From the NCBI RefSeq assembly GCF_000745475.1, contig NZ_JQJJ01000008.1, positions 248,001 to 312,000 of the forward strand: a stretch of DNA of 64,000 nucleotides, read 5' to 3'. The first letter of the stretch is position 1, and the number at the start of each line of letters is the position of its first letter. The position numbers and the translations under genes are program-made. This document shows positions 46,874-55,844 of the stretch, one piece after another. Source of the DNA: Allobosea sp. UNC402CLCol. Lineage in GTDB: Bacteria > Pseudomonadota > Alphaproteobacteria > Rhizobiales > Beijerinckiaceae. The notes under the pieces are model-generated. The model was not told the DNA's origin. It searched no databases and saw only the letters and a list, made by a program, of their open reading frames with translations.

Positions 46874-48391
46874 TCAGAGATAATTCGTCAAGGTCAGCTT
46901 CGAGAGCATCGAGGTCACCTGATAGCTCGCCTGGAGCTGCGTCTGCAGGGCGAGGATCTGCGTCGCCACCTCCTCGGTGGTGACGTTCTGGACCCCGGAC
47001 AAGGTCGTGGTCAGGTAGTCCTTGGTGCTCTGATGGCGATCCTTGGCACGGTCGAGCGCCGTCTGGGCCGAGCCGAGCTCGGTGATGATCTCGGCCGGCT
47101 TCTGCGTCGTGCCGCCGAAGCCGAGCTTGTCGCTGACCCGCGCCGCCATCGCCTCGTAGCGCGGCTGCGAATTGGGATCGTCGGCCGGGAAGGTCTCAGC
47201 CGCCATGATCGCGAACTGGGCAAGCCCCACCTGGAACGTCTGCTCGTTCGCGCGGGCGCCGGTGCCGACGATCTGCCCTTGGTCGACCTGCACGGTCGAG
47301 GTGCCGCGCGCCGGATCGGAGCCGTCGTCGCCGCGATACCAGATCACCGTGGTCGCGGCCGCGCCTGCATTGGTCGGCGGCGCCGTCGCCGTGTCGAAGG
47401 GCGGGCCCGGCACGCGCTTGGGCGGGTTGCTCGGGCTGCCGGCGAAGAAGTCCTGGGCCGCGACCTGAGACGAGGCGGCCGAGAGCGTGGTCTTGGCCTC
47501 CTGCCCCAGCGCGGCCGAGATCGCCGTCCTGAGATTGGCGGCCGTGGCATTGGTATCGGCGCCGATCTCGAAGCTGGTCGTGTCCGAGCCCTGCGAGCCG
47601 GTCGCGCGCGCGGTCAGCTTGATCGTGGTGGTCGTGCCGTCCGGCAGGTTGAGGCCGATGGTCACGGTCTCGCCGGCCGCCGGCTGAGCGGCGACATTGA
47701 TCGAGAGATCGGCGGGCGGGCCGGCGTTCAGCGTCGTCGTGATCCCGGCCGAATTCGTCGCCGCGCTCGCCAGCTTGAACCCGTAGGGATGGACCGTCGC
47801 CTCCTCGGCAATCGTCGCGGTCGTCCCCGCGCCTCCCGCGGTCAGCCGGCCGAGGCCGGAGCCCAGATCGGCCTGGCGCCGCTCGTCGATAAGCTGCTTC
47901 AGCCCGGCCTTGCCGGCACCGTCGCCATTCATGATCTCGTCGAAGCCCGCCACCGGCTCGACATCGGACGTCTTGCCCGAGAACAGGTAGCGGCCATTGA
48001 CGTTGGTGTTGAGCAGGTCGAGCGTCTGCTTGAACTTTTCTTGCGCGAGCACCTGCGGCGCGGTCTGGCCGGTCGAGCTCGCCAGATAGGTGTTCGAGCG
48101 CATGTCGTTGCGGCTCTCGCTCGTCATCGTCGCGAAGTTGCTGACCGCGTTCGACATGAGCTTCAGATTGGTATTGGAGAGCTGGATGCCGTCCAGCCAG
48201 GAATCCAGCGTGGTGATCTTGGCGTTGAGGTCCAGGCTGACGGTGCGGTCGGCGCCGAGCCCGCCATAGCTGGTGCTGCGCTCCTTGGTCGCGAGCTGGC
48301 GCTGCAGGTCGTCGAACTGCGCGCGCTGCGAGACGAAGTCCGTGGTCCTGGCAGCGCGATAGGCGCCGGTGCCGTAGGCGTTGATGGTCAT
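46874..48391 (-). CDS. flgL: Hook-filament junction protein FlgL
   Basis: A 505-residue protein. The N-terminal D0/D1 (SQRAQFDDLQRQLATKERSTSYGGLGADR) and the C-terminal helix (LALQTQLQASYQVTSMLSKLTLTNYL) are typical. The long variable middle (about 190-390) contains a Flagellin_IN-like segment rich in Thr and Ala, making the protein longer than enteric FlgL (about 317 residues). It follows flgK by 7 bp and is the last gene of the flgE-flgK-flgL operon. Confidence 0.93.
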   Translation of the reverse strand: MTINAYGTGAYRAARTTDFVSQRAQFDDLQRQLATKERSTSYGGLGADRTVSLDLNAKITTLDSWLDGIQLSNTNLKLMSNAVSNFATMTSESRNDMRSNTYLASSTGQTAPQVLAQEKFKQTLDLLNTNVNGRYLFSGKTSDVEPVAGFDEIMNGDGAGKAGLKQLIDERRQADLGSGLGRLTAGGAGTTATIAEEATVHPYGFKLASAATNSAGITTTLNAGPPADLSINVAAQPAAGETVTIGLNLPDGTTTTIKLTARATGSQGSDTTSFEIGADTNATAANLRTAISAALGQEAKTTLSAASSQVAAQDFFAGSPSNPPKRVPGPPFDTATAPPTNAGAAATTVIWYRGDDGSDPARGTSTVQVDQGQIVGTGARANEQTFQVGLAQFAIMAAETFPADDPNSQPRYEAMAARVSDKLGFGGTTQKPAEIITELGSAQTALDRAKDRHQSTKDYLTTTLSGVQNVTTEEVATQILALQTQLQASYQVTSMLSKLTLTNYL

Positions 48392-48398
48392 GGCAGCC

Positions 48399-50270
48399 TC
48401 ACACTCTCATCAGCATGTCCATCATCTCCTTGACCGTGGAGATGATGCGGGCATTGGCGGCATAGGCGTTCTGGAGCTCGATGAGCTGCGACATTTCCTG
48501 GTCGACATTGACCTGCGCGGTCTGCTGGAAGCGGCTCTGGATCGAGGCCAGCGCGACCTGCTGGCCCTCGTCGAGCCGTTTCGCGTTCTCGACGGCCTGC
48601 CCCTGCGTGGAGATGACGCGCTGCACGAGATTGCCGACCGTGCTGCTGGACGTCGACGTGCCGCCGTCCAGGCCGGTCGCGTTGGTGATGGCGCGCTGGC
48701 TCTTGGTCAGGCGCTCGAGCATGAGCTGCGGGCGCGTCGCGTCGCCCTGCGCCGTCGCCGGATTGGTGCTGTAGACCGTCAGCAGCGAGCGGTCCGCGAT
48801 CAGCCCGGGATTGACCGTGATGCGCGAGGCGTAGCCGACCGTCTGCGAGCCGCCGTCATAGGAGCCGGTGAAGGCCTTGGCGGCCGAGCCGTCGACGAAG
48901 AACGGCAGCTCGGCCGGGCCGCCCGCCGATGACAGCGCCGTATTGGTCGGCCGCGCCGTCAGCCCGACCACGTCGCGCGTGCCGGCCGCGCCATCGTCGA
49001 GGATCTGCAGGGTCGAGCCGGTGTTGGAGACGGTGAAGCCGGGCCCGACCGCCGCCTGGATCTGCGCCGCGACGGAGGCCGGGCCGCCCGAGAAATCGAT
49101 GCCGACGACGCGGTTGTTGGCGTCGCCGCCCGCCGAGGCGGGCAGCGGCAGCGAAGCCGCGGAATCCACCCTGACGAAGGTGAAGCGCTGGGTCTGCCCG
49201 CCGGGCGTGACCTTGTAGTCGAGCGTGATCGCGTTGCCCGCCTGGAGGCCGGTCATATCGACGTCGAAGCCGCTCGCGGCGCCCGCCGTCGCGGGCGTGC
49301 CCGCGATCTCGCGGTCGGAGAGCGCCTTCGACATCTGGGCGGCGATCTCGTCGAGCTGGGCCTGGGCCTGTACCAGCGACTTGTCGCGCAGCTCGATATT
49401 GGCGGCGATCGAGCCCGACCTGAACACGTTGTTGGCGATCGCGTCCGACATGTTGCCGGAGGCGTCCTTCATCGTGATCGTGCCGACGCCGCGCTTCGTC
49501 GGATCGGAACTCCACTGATCGCCGGGCTGGAGATCGGAATGCTGGTCGAAGCTGAAGGTGACCGCGGCCTGGCCGTCGAAGAGCTGCGTGCCCGAGCCGG
49601 TGACCACGCTGACCGAACCGCGGGCATCCTCGGTCGTCTTGATGTCGACATATTGCGACAGCTCGGACAGGATCAGGTCGCGCTGGTCCTTGAGGGCTGC
49701 CGTCGCGTTGTCGTGCGGGGCGGCGACGACGCGGGCATTGACCTTGGTCAGCGCGCCGAGCAGGTCGTTGACCCGGGTCACGGAGGCGCCGATGCCGGCC
49801 TCGGCCTGGCTGCGCAAGGCCTGCACGCCATCGGACAGCCCGTTGAGCCGCTTCGCCAGCGTGTTGGCGGCGTCGAGCACCTGCGAGCGCAGGCTGTAGG
49901 ACGACGGATCGTTCTGCAGGCCCTGTAGGGCGCTGGTGAAGTTGTTGTAGATCGTATCGAGCGCCGTCGAGCTGCCCGGCGCGCCGTAGAGCTGGTCGAG
50001 ATTGGAGAGCGCGCCCGCGCGGGTGGAGGTGTATCCGGACCCCGCCGATTCCTGCCAGAGCTGGCTTTGGACGATCGTGTCCAGCAGGCGCTGCACCTGC
50101 GTGCTCTGCACGCCGATGGTCAGCCCCGACAGGCTGTCGGTGTTCGAGACGACGCGCCGGACATAGCCGGCCGTTCCGGCATTGGCGACGTTCTGCGAGA
50201 CGACGCCGATGCCGACCTGGGTGGCGTTGAGCCCGCCGATCGCCGTATTGAGGGAGGTGCTCAGCCCCAT
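48399..50270 (-). CDS. flgK: Hook-filament junction protein FlgK
   Basis: A 623-residue hook-associated protein 1. The N-terminus MGLSTSLNTAIGGLNATQVGIGVVSQNVANAGTAGYVRR and the C-terminus NVDQEMSQLIELQNAYAANARIISTVKEMMDMLM are diagnostic. ATG at 50270 has an AGGAG seven bases upstream. It begins 57 bp after the flgE stop, with no terminator in the gap. Confidence 0.96.
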   Translation of the reverse strand: MGLSTSLNTAIGGLNATQVGIGVVSQNVANAGTAGYVRRVVSNTDSLSGLTIGVQSTQVQRLLDTIVQSQLWQESAGSGYTSTRAGALSNLDQLYGAPGSSTALDTIYNNFTSALQGLQNDPSSYSLRSQVLDAANTLAKRLNGLSDGVQALRSQAEAGIGASVTRVNDLLGALTKVNARVVAAPHDNATAALKDQRDLILSELSQYVDIKTTEDARGSVSVVTGSGTQLFDGQAAVTFSFDQHSDLQPGDQWSSDPTKRGVGTITMKDASGNMSDAIANNVFRSGSIAANIELRDKSLVQAQAQLDEIAAQMSKALSDREIAGTPATAGAASGFDVDMTGLQAGNAITLDYKVTPGGQTQRFTFVRVDSAASLPLPASAGGDANNRVVGIDFSGGPASVAAQIQAAVGPGFTVSNTGSTLQILDDGAAGTRDVVGLTARPTNTALSSAGGPAELPFFVDGSAAKAFTGSYDGGSQTVGYASRITVNPGLIADRSLLTVYSTNPATAQGDATRPQLMLERLTKSQRAITNATGLDGGTSTSSSTVGNLVQRVISTQGQAVENAKRLDEGQQVALASIQSRFQQTAQVNVDQEMSQLIELQNAYAANARIISTVKEMMDMLMRV

Positions 50271-50326
50271 CGTCAACTCCTGTCGTTATCGGCGGCCCTC
50301 CTGGACCACCTTCGCGGACGTGCCGG

Positions 50327-51727
50327 TCAGCGGATGATGTTGAACACCGCGGTCAGCATCTCCTGCGCGGTGCTGATGACCTTGGTGTTGGCCGAATAGG
50401 CCTGCTGGGTGACGATCATCTTCGAGAACTCGTCGGCGATGTCGGTGTTGGACTGCTCCACGCTGCCGCCCACGAGCTGCGAGGTGCCCAGCCCGACGAT
50501 CGGCGGACCCGACTCGATCGTCTCCTCATAGGCACCGCCGTCGAGGCGCTTGAGTGCGTTGTCGGCGTTGAAGCGCGACACCGCGATCTGTGCCATCGCG
50601 ACGACCTGGCCGTTCGAGAAGGTGCCGATGACCTGGCCCTCGGCCGAGACCGAAACGCGGTCGAGCGTGCCGGCCGTGTAGCCATCCTGCCGGATGCTGC
50701 GGGCATCGATCTGGCCGCTGACGTCGCCGTTTTGGGTCAGGGCGGTGCCGCCATCGGTCGTGAGCTGGATGCCGGTGATCGCGTTGCCCCCGATCGTCAT
50801 GGTCGGCAGCGGAATGGTGCCGCCGGCAGGCAGCGCCATCTTGCCGGTCGCATCGAAGGTCACGTTCACATTGGCGTTGCGATAGGCCACGGCGCCGCCG
50901 GTCGCGCCCGTATTTTCAGCGACGAAGAGGTTCCAGGTGTCGACCGTGGCCGGCGGACCGGCGGAGGCATTCGTCGTCTTGGCCCAGCGCAGCTCGACAT
51001 TGGTCGCCTTGCCGAGCGAGTCGTAGACCGTGACCGAGCCGCCGGGAATCGACTGGCTGAGGAAACTGGTGATCTCGCTGCCGACGACGAGGCCGGTGCC
51101 GGCCGGTGTGGCGAGCGGATTGCTCGTGGGGAAGCTCGCCGGGTTCAGCAGTTCGGAGCCGGGAACGGTGCTGTCGGCGGTGTTGGTCTTCGGATAGGCC
51201 GGGATGTTGGCGCTGTACTCGATCGAGGTCGTGGCCTTGGCCGGGAACTGGTCCTTGGTGATCCGCAGGACCTCCGGCTGGGTGCCGATGAGCTGGCCTG
51301 TCACCGGGTCGATCTTCTGGCCCTTGAGATAGTAGCCCGCGCCGTTCACCAGATAGCCATTGGCGTCAAAGTCGAAATCACCGCGGCGGGTGTAGAGGTT
51401 CTGGTTGGCGAACAGGGTGTTGGCGCCGACGCCGCTCTTGCGCTGATCGACCACGAAGAAGCCGTCGCCGTTGATCGCGACGTTGGTGTCGATCCGCGTG
51501 GCGTTGAGATCGCCCTGGATCGAGTTGGTCGCCTGGCTGAAGGCGGCGACCGAGCCGGCGGTCTGGCGGTTCAGCGCGGAATCCGGCACCAGGTCAGCGA
51601 AGGTCGTATCGACCCGCTTGTAGCCGGTCGTCCGCGAGTTCGCGATGTTGCCGGAAATGTTCTCCAGCGCATAGGACTGCGCCTGCATGCCCGAAACCGC
51701 TGTCGTCAGCGCACTGAAAACACCCAT
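50327..51727 (-). CDS. flgE: Flagellar hook protein FlgE
   Basis: A 466-residue hook subunit. MGVFSALTTAVSGMQAQSYALENISGNIANSRTTGYKR is the normal N-terminus; the frame stays open 31 codons upstream, but those residues are not part of the protein. The C-terminus (SNTDIADEFSKMIVTQQAYSANTKVISTAQEML) is typical. It heads a leftward operon with flgK and flgL and has a sigma-54 type promoter with paired palindromes upstream. Confidence 0.96.
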   Translation of the reverse strand: MGVFSALTTAVSGMQAQSYALENISGNIANSRTTGYKRVDTTFADLVPDSALNRQTAGSVAAFSQATNSIQGDLNATRIDTNVAINGDGFFVVDQRKSGVGANTLFANQNLYTRRGDFDFDANGYLVNGAGYYLKGQKIDPVTGQLIGTQPEVLRITKDQFPAKATTSIEYSANIPAYPKTNTADSTVPGSELLNPASFPTSNPLATPAGTGLVVGSEITSFLSQSIPGGSVTVYDSLGKATNVELRWAKTTNASAGPPATVDTWNLFVAENTGATGGAVAYRNANVNVTFDATGKMALPAGGTIPLPTMTIGGNAITGIQLTTDGGTALTQNGDVSGQIDARSIRQDGYTAGTLDRVSVSAEGQVIGTFSNGQVVAMAQIAVSRFNADNALKRLDGGAYEETIESGPPIVGLGTSQLVGGSVEQSNTDIADEFSKMIVTQQAYSANTKVISTAQEMLTAVFNIIR

Positions 51728-51786
51728 GGAACCCTCGCCTGGACCGGCATGCCCCTTGGGGGCAGCCCACAACTCTCGGCGAAGTC

Positions 51787-51802
51787 TGCACGCGCCATGC
51801 CA
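51787..51802 (-). promoter_or_regulatory. Sigma-54-type promoter of flgE
   Basis: On the minus strand it reads TGGCATG-N4-GTGCA. GG and GC are ten bases apart as required; two positions differ from TGGCACG-N4-TTGCA. It lies about 60 bp before the flgE start and overlaps a dyad CCATGCC-N3-GGCATGG (51795-51811). Confidence 0.6.
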
Positions 51803-51867
51803 CCGGCATGGTCGTTTCATTTCAGTGAGTTAGATCGTTTACAGGAGGTTTCGTGGCAGTCCGCGCC

Positions 51868-51901
51868 GGGCAGAAACGCCTACCCCCGGCAGATTCTGCC
51901 G
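51868..51901 (-). promoter_or_regulatory. Paired palindromes before flgE, candidate FlbD sites
   Basis: CGGCAG-ATT-CTGCCG (51887-51901) is a perfect 15-bp palindrome, and GGGCAG-AAA-CGCC (from 51868) is a diverged second site 19 bp away. They are centred about 94 and 75 bp before the -24 element, as in the flgI promoter. They lie between the ycjF-like stop and flgE. Confidence 0.6.
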
Positions 51902-51904
51902 GGT

Positions 51905-52921
51905 CTATTCCGCCTCGGCCTTGCTGCCGCGCCAGGAGGCGAGATCGCCCGCGACGTCCGACAGCGTCGGCGGCGTGACCTCGACGAAGGGCAGCGGACG
52001 GCAGACCGCGAGCGCTGCGAGCCCGATCCGGGCGGTCAGCATGCCGTTGATCACGCCTTCGCCGAGCTTGGCGGAAAGGCGCGCCGCGAGCCCCTGCCCC
52101 AGCACCTGCTGGATCACCGCATCGCCCGCCGCCATGCCGCCGGTCAGCACGAGATGGTTGAGCACTTGCCGCGCCAGCCTGAACAGGCCGAGCGTGCCGG
52201 GCCGCCCGGCATAGATGCCGGCGATGGCACGCAGCAGCCGCGCACAGGCGACGAGGACGAAGAGCACGTCGACGAGCGCGCGCGGGCTCACCGCCGTGAC
52301 CAGCGAAACCCTGCGCGCCGCGATCGCGATCTGCGCTTTTGCCTGGGCGTCGAGTGGCGCGAGCAGGCTGCGCTCGGCCACTGTGAGCACATCGCGCGGC
52401 GCGAAGAGCTGCGGCAACGCCTCTTCGAGCTCGCCCCGGCCCTTCGCCGTCTGCGCCCGGCCCTTGTAGAGGCCGATGAGTTCGCTGGCGAGCGCCTTGG
52501 CGTCGTCCGTCGTCCCGCCGACGAGCAGATCCGCACCGCGCTGGCGCAACGACTCGACCTTGCGCTCGCGCAGGATGTCGCGCAGCACCCGCACCAGCAT
52601 CACCAGCAAGGCAAAGGCCGCGATGGCTGCGCAGGCGAGTGCGGCATAGCCGAGCGCCGGGTTCTGGCTCATCAGCGCCGAGATCGTGTTCTGGACCCAG
52701 ACACCGGCAGCCAGCGCCAGGAAGCCGGACAGGCCGGCAACGAAGAGCGAGCCCCAGGAAAAAGCTCGTTTCGCCACCGGCACGGCCGCCGGCTCGGCCG
52801 CATCGACCGGTTCGCTCTCGGGCAGGATGGCGACATCGCCCTGCCGGATCACGCCGTCGTCGACCTCCACCTCATGCGCAGCCTTCTCGCCCAGAAGGAT
52901 CGCTCGCGGTGCCTTCGTCAT
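51905..52921 (-). CDS. YcjF-like (UPF0283) membrane protein
   Basis: A 338-residue protein of the YcjF/TIGR01620 family. An acidic N-terminus is followed by two membrane helices (about 58-77 and 92-112) and a larger DUF697-type domain with FVLVACARLLRAIAGIYAGRPGTLG. In E. coli ycjF sits next to ycjX in a stress-inducible (phage-shock-linked) operon. Here it follows the ycjX homologue by 13 bp. The biochemical role is unknown. Confidence 0.85.
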   Translation of the reverse strand: MTKAPRAILLGEKAAHEVEVDDGVIRQGDVAILPESEPVDAAEPAAVPVAKRAFSWGSLFVAGLSGFLALAAGVWVQNTISALMSQNPALGYAALACAAIAAFALLVMLVRVLRDILRERKVESLRQRGADLLVGGTTDDAKALASELIGLYKGRAQTAKGRGELEEALPQLFAPRDVLTVAERSLLAPLDAQAKAQIAIAARRVSLVTAVSPRALVDVLFVLVACARLLRAIAGIYAGRPGTLGLFRLARQVLNHLVLTGGMAAGDAVIQQVLGQGLAARLSAKLGEGVINGMLTARIGLAALAVCRPLPFVEVTPPTLSDVAGDLASWRGSKAEAE

Positions 52922-52934
52922 CGCCGCGCCCTCC

Positions 52935-54380
52935 TCAGGCCAGCTTGTCGCCGATCAGGAATTCGAGCGCCCGGTCGAAGCGGATCTGCGGCGGCGGCTT
53001 CAGCCGCCCGCCCGCATCCGCCTCGACCAGCGGCGGGCGGAAGCGCGGCGCCCTGATCTGCCAACGCGCCTTCGGGTCGAAGATCGCGTCGGGCCGCTCC
53101 GGCAATTCGCCGGGAAAGATCGCAGCCTCCGTGATGCCGTCGAAGACCTTCCCGTCGATCTCCTCGCCCGCCTCCGGCACGCCGGCGATGGCCGGCAATT
53201 CCTCGCGCCCCTGCCGGATGCGCACCTCATGGGTCGCCCTGACGGCGGCCAGCGCCATCGCCTCGACCTGCGCGCCGGCGCCCTGCGCTCGCGTCAGCGC
53301 CCGCGAGACCAGGAGCGACATCACCGCCGCCAGCCGGTCATGGCTGGAATGATGGATATGGTCGGCCTTGGTCGCGGCGAAGAGCACGCGCTCGATGCGC
53401 GGCGCGAACAGGCTGGAGAGCCAGGAATTGCGCCCGACCGAGAAGGCCGCGAGCGCCTGCCCCAGCGCGGTTTCGAGATCGGCCAGCGCCGGCGCCCCGG
53501 CATCAAGCGCCGCCAGCACGTCGACCAGCACGATCTGCCGGTCGAGCCTCGCGAAATGGTCGCGGAAGAAGGGCGTGACCACGACGCGCTTATAGGCCTC
53601 GAAGCGCTCCGCCATCAGCCCGGCGAGCGTATCGGGCCGGGGCTCGCGATCATGGCCGAGATCGAGCGGGGCGAAGGTCAGCGCCGGCGAGCCCTCGAGA
53701 TCGCCCGGCATCAGGAACCGGCCGGGCGGCGTCACCGCCACCGCCTCGGGGTCGGCTCGCAGCCGCGCCAGATAGCCCTTGAAGCGCTCGCTCGCCGCCT
53801 CGGCCGCGAGCTCGTCAGCAGGCCCTTCCGGATCGCGCCCGGCGAGATCGGCGAGCCATTCGGCTGCGGCCGCGCGGCGGTGGGCCTTGCGCGCATCCGC
53901 CACGGCTTGCGCCGACCAGCTCTTGTAGTCCTGTCCGATCAAGGCGAGGTCGAGCAGCCATTCGCCGGGATAATCGACGATGTCGAGCGTCAGCGTCGCC
54001 GGCCCCTTGAACCAGCCGGAGGCCCGCTCATAGTCGATCTCGACGCGCAGTTCCGAGATGCGCCGCGTCGAGTCCGGCCAGCGCCGCTCGGCCCCGTTCA
54101 TCGCGGCGCGATGCGCCTCATAGGGAAAGCGCGGCACGTCGGGATCGGGCTGCGGCACCAGCCGCACGCGGGCGATCCGCCCTTCCGACGCTGCCTTCAG
54201 CACCGGCAGCCGCGCCCCTTCGATCAGGTTCTGGATCAGGGCGGTGGTGAAGACGGTCTTGCCGGAACGCGACAGCCCGGTGACGCCGAGCCGCAGGCGC
54301 GGCCGCGCGAGCCCGAGCAGGCTGTCGCCGAAGGCCAGCGCCGCATTGCGGGCCGTATCGATGTAGGAGGTATCGCTCAC
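52935..54380 (-). CDS. YcjX-like P-loop NTPase
   Basis: A 481-residue putative GTPase/ATPase of the YcjX (DUF463) family. The Walker A loop GLSRSGKT is at residues 35-42 and DIVDYPGEWLLDL supplies a switch-like DxxG-type element; ATKADHIHHSSHDRL resembles the base-recognition TKAD. The start is GTG (MSDTSYIDTARNAAL). It forms a pair with the ycjF homologue. The family is linked to envelope stress but lacks a defined reaction. Confidence 0.87.
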   Translation of the reverse strand: MSDTSYIDTARNAALAFGDSLLGLARPRLRLGVTGLSRSGKTVFTTALIQNLIEGARLPVLKAASEGRIARVRLVPQPDPDVPRFPYEAHRAAMNGAERRWPDSTRRISELRVEIDYERASGWFKGPATLTLDIVDYPGEWLLDLALIGQDYKSWSAQAVADARKAHRRAAAAEWLADLAGRDPEGPADELAAEAASERFKGYLARLRADPEAVAVTPPGRFLMPGDLEGSPALTFAPLDLGHDREPRPDTLAGLMAERFEAYKRVVVTPFFRDHFARLDRQIVLVDVLAALDAGAPALADLETALGQALAAFSVGRNSWLSSLFAPRIERVLFAATKADHIHHSSHDRLAAVMSLLVSRALTRAQGAGAQVEAMALAAVRATHEVRIRQGREELPAIAGVPEAGEEIDGKVFDGITEAAIFPGELPERPDAIFDPKARWQIRAPRFRPPLVEADAGGRLKPPPQIRFDRALEFLIGDKLA

Positions 54381-54393
54381 GATGCGACGACGT

Positions 54394-54921
54394 TCATTCG
54401 TCGGGGCCTTCGCCCAGCGACGCGGGGGTCACGAAGCGGTCGAGCCGCCCGCCCCGCTCTGCGACATCGCGCCAATCCTCGATGGCGAAATCGATCACCG
54501 CGAGGCCTGCCGTCGGATATTTCTGGCTCATCCGCGCCGCCGCATAGCGGTCGCCATGCCCGGCCAAACGCCGCGCCAGCTCCTCGAATCCGGGATTGTG
54601 GCCGATCATCAGCAGCGTCCTGACCGAGGGCTCCGTCTCCTGCACGACATAGAGCAGCGCCCCGGGCTTGGCCTCGTAGATACGCGGTTCGTACTGCGTC
54701 GCCGGCTTCTCCGGCAGCATCGGCGCGACCAGTTCCCAGGTCTCGACCGTGCGCTTGGCCGGCGAGATCAGCACGAGGTCCGGCAGCAGCAGCTCGTCGG
54801 CGAGATAGCGCCCCATCACCGGAGCCGCCTCGCGCCCCCGCGGAGCGAGCGGCCTGTCCCGATCGGCCACGCCGGTGGGCCAGTTCGATTTCGCATGGCG
54901 CAGAAGCATGAGGCGTCGCAT
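54394..54921 (-). CDS. SixA-like histidine phosphatase
   Basis: A 175-residue histidine-phosphatase-superfamily protein. The RHG-like motif is RHAK (in LMLLRHAKSNW), and MIGHNPGFEELA supplies the second catalytic His. This is the SixA/small branch, which removes phosphate from histidine in phosphotransfer proteins. A second ATG (54909) gives a shorter N-terminus. It lies 13 bp ahead of the ycjX-like gene on the same strand and may share its transcript. Confidence 0.85.
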   Translation of the reverse strand: MRRLMLLRHAKSNWPTGVADRDRPLAPRGREAAPVMGRYLADELLLPDLVLISPAKRTVETWELVAPMLPEKPATQYEPRIYEAKPGALLYVVQETEPSVRTLLMIGHNPGFEELARRLAGHGDRYAAARMSQKYPTAGLAVIDFAIEDWRDVAERGGRLDRFVTPASLGEGPDE

Positions 54922-54961
54922 GGGAGGAACCTAGCGATGCCGCCTTCGATTTGCGAGGGGA

Positions 54962-55186
54962 TCAATCGCCTGCGGCATCGACTTCCGGTTCATAGCGCAA
55001 CAAATCACCCGGCTGGCACTGCAGCACCTCGCAGATGCGCGACAACGTATCGAAACGCATGCCGCGCACCTTACCGGATTTGAGCTGCGAAACCTGCTGC
55101 TCGGTCAAACCGATCCGTTGGGCAAGTTCCTTGGAGCGCATCTTGCGGCGCGCCAGCATGACATCGAGTTCGACGATAACGGGCAT
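54962..55186 (-). CDS. XRE-family HTH regulator (YozG type)
   Basis: A 74-residue Cro/C1-type regulator with a single helix-turn-helix (RSKELAQRIGLTEQQVSQLKSGKVRGMRFDTLSRICEVLQCQPGDLL). This short type is regularly found beside DUF2975 membrane proteins, as here (9-bp gap). It probably controls its own operon. The AT-rich dyad upstream of the DUF2975 gene is a candidate operator. Confidence 0.88.
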   Translation of the reverse strand: MPVIVELDVMLARRKMRSKELAQRIGLTEQQVSQLKSGKVRGMRFDTLSRICEVLQCQPGDLLRYEPEVDAAGD

Positions 55187-55195
55187 GGCACCGGC

Positions 55196-55768
55196 TTACA
55201 CGAAACTCTGATTCTCGTCCGAGAGCCTGATCGCCTCCCGCAACACCAGGCCGAAGGCGACCAGCGTCGCCCCCGCGGTCAGGGCCGCGAAAGTGCCGGG
55301 ATCGAGCATGATCGCGATCTGCCTGTATCCGCTGGGGTTGTCGAAAGTCAGCGCCATGCTCTGCGCCGCGCGGACGATCGGCGTCGCGGCGCCGAAGCCG
55401 ACGAGAAGCCAGCCGATACGCGAAAGCCCCGCCGCGTTCTCCTCGACGAGGACCCTGCCCTCCCCGAATGCCCGGAACAATCTCCCCAGCCGCAGCATCG
55501 CCAGGATGAAGAGTGTGGCGGGAGCCCAGGCGAGCGCAAACGCCGTCCAGTAGCCTCTCGGGGAAGGCGCGAACGGAGCATTCGCGATCCCGATCGCGCT
55601 GCGCGCGTGCCGAGCGAGCGCCTCGGAATCCGTCCACAGCCAGACCAGGCCAAAGAGCATGAGAAATCCGGCTGCATAGCTGAAGGCGCGTGCCCATCGG
55701 CTGATGCGCTGAAGGCGAGCGACGGCATCGCGGGTCAAGGCGGCGGAAGGCGGATCCGAATTCAGCAT
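55196..55768 (-). CDS. DUF2975 membrane protein
   Basis: A 190-residue protein with four hydrophobic helices (about 30-50, 80-100, 125-145, 160-180) in the DUF2975 pattern, with RLGRLFRAFGEGRVLVEENAAGLSRIGWLL in the middle. GAGGA lies just upstream of the ATG. Partner of the small XRE regulator. Function unknown; such pairs are often described as membrane-linked regulators. Confidence 0.83.
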   Translation of the reverse strand: MLNSDPPSAALTRDAVARLQRISRWARAFSYAAGFLMLFGLVWLWTDSEALARHARSAIGIANAPFAPSPRGYWTAFALAWAPATLFILAMLRLGRLFRAFGEGRVLVEENAAGLSRIGWLLVGFGAATPIVRAAQSMALTFDNPSGYRQIAIMLDPGTFAALTAGATLVAFGLVLREAIRLSDENQSFV

Positions 55769-55782
55769 GACGATGTCCTCGA

Positions 55783-55822
55783 TTGACAAAATTAAACTAA
55801 TAGATGAATTTTTGAATGTCAA
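55783..55822. promoter_or_regulatory. AT-rich divergent promoter/operator dyad
   Basis: TTGACA (55783-55788) and TGTCAA (55817-55822) are inverted -35-like hexamers around a strongly AT-rich 28-bp centre, in otherwise GC-rich DNA. The region serves the leftward DUF2975-XRE pair and the rightward lipoprotein. Which regulator binds is not known. Confidence 0.45.
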
Positions 55823-55844
55823 AATCAATCGAACAGGCTTTCCG

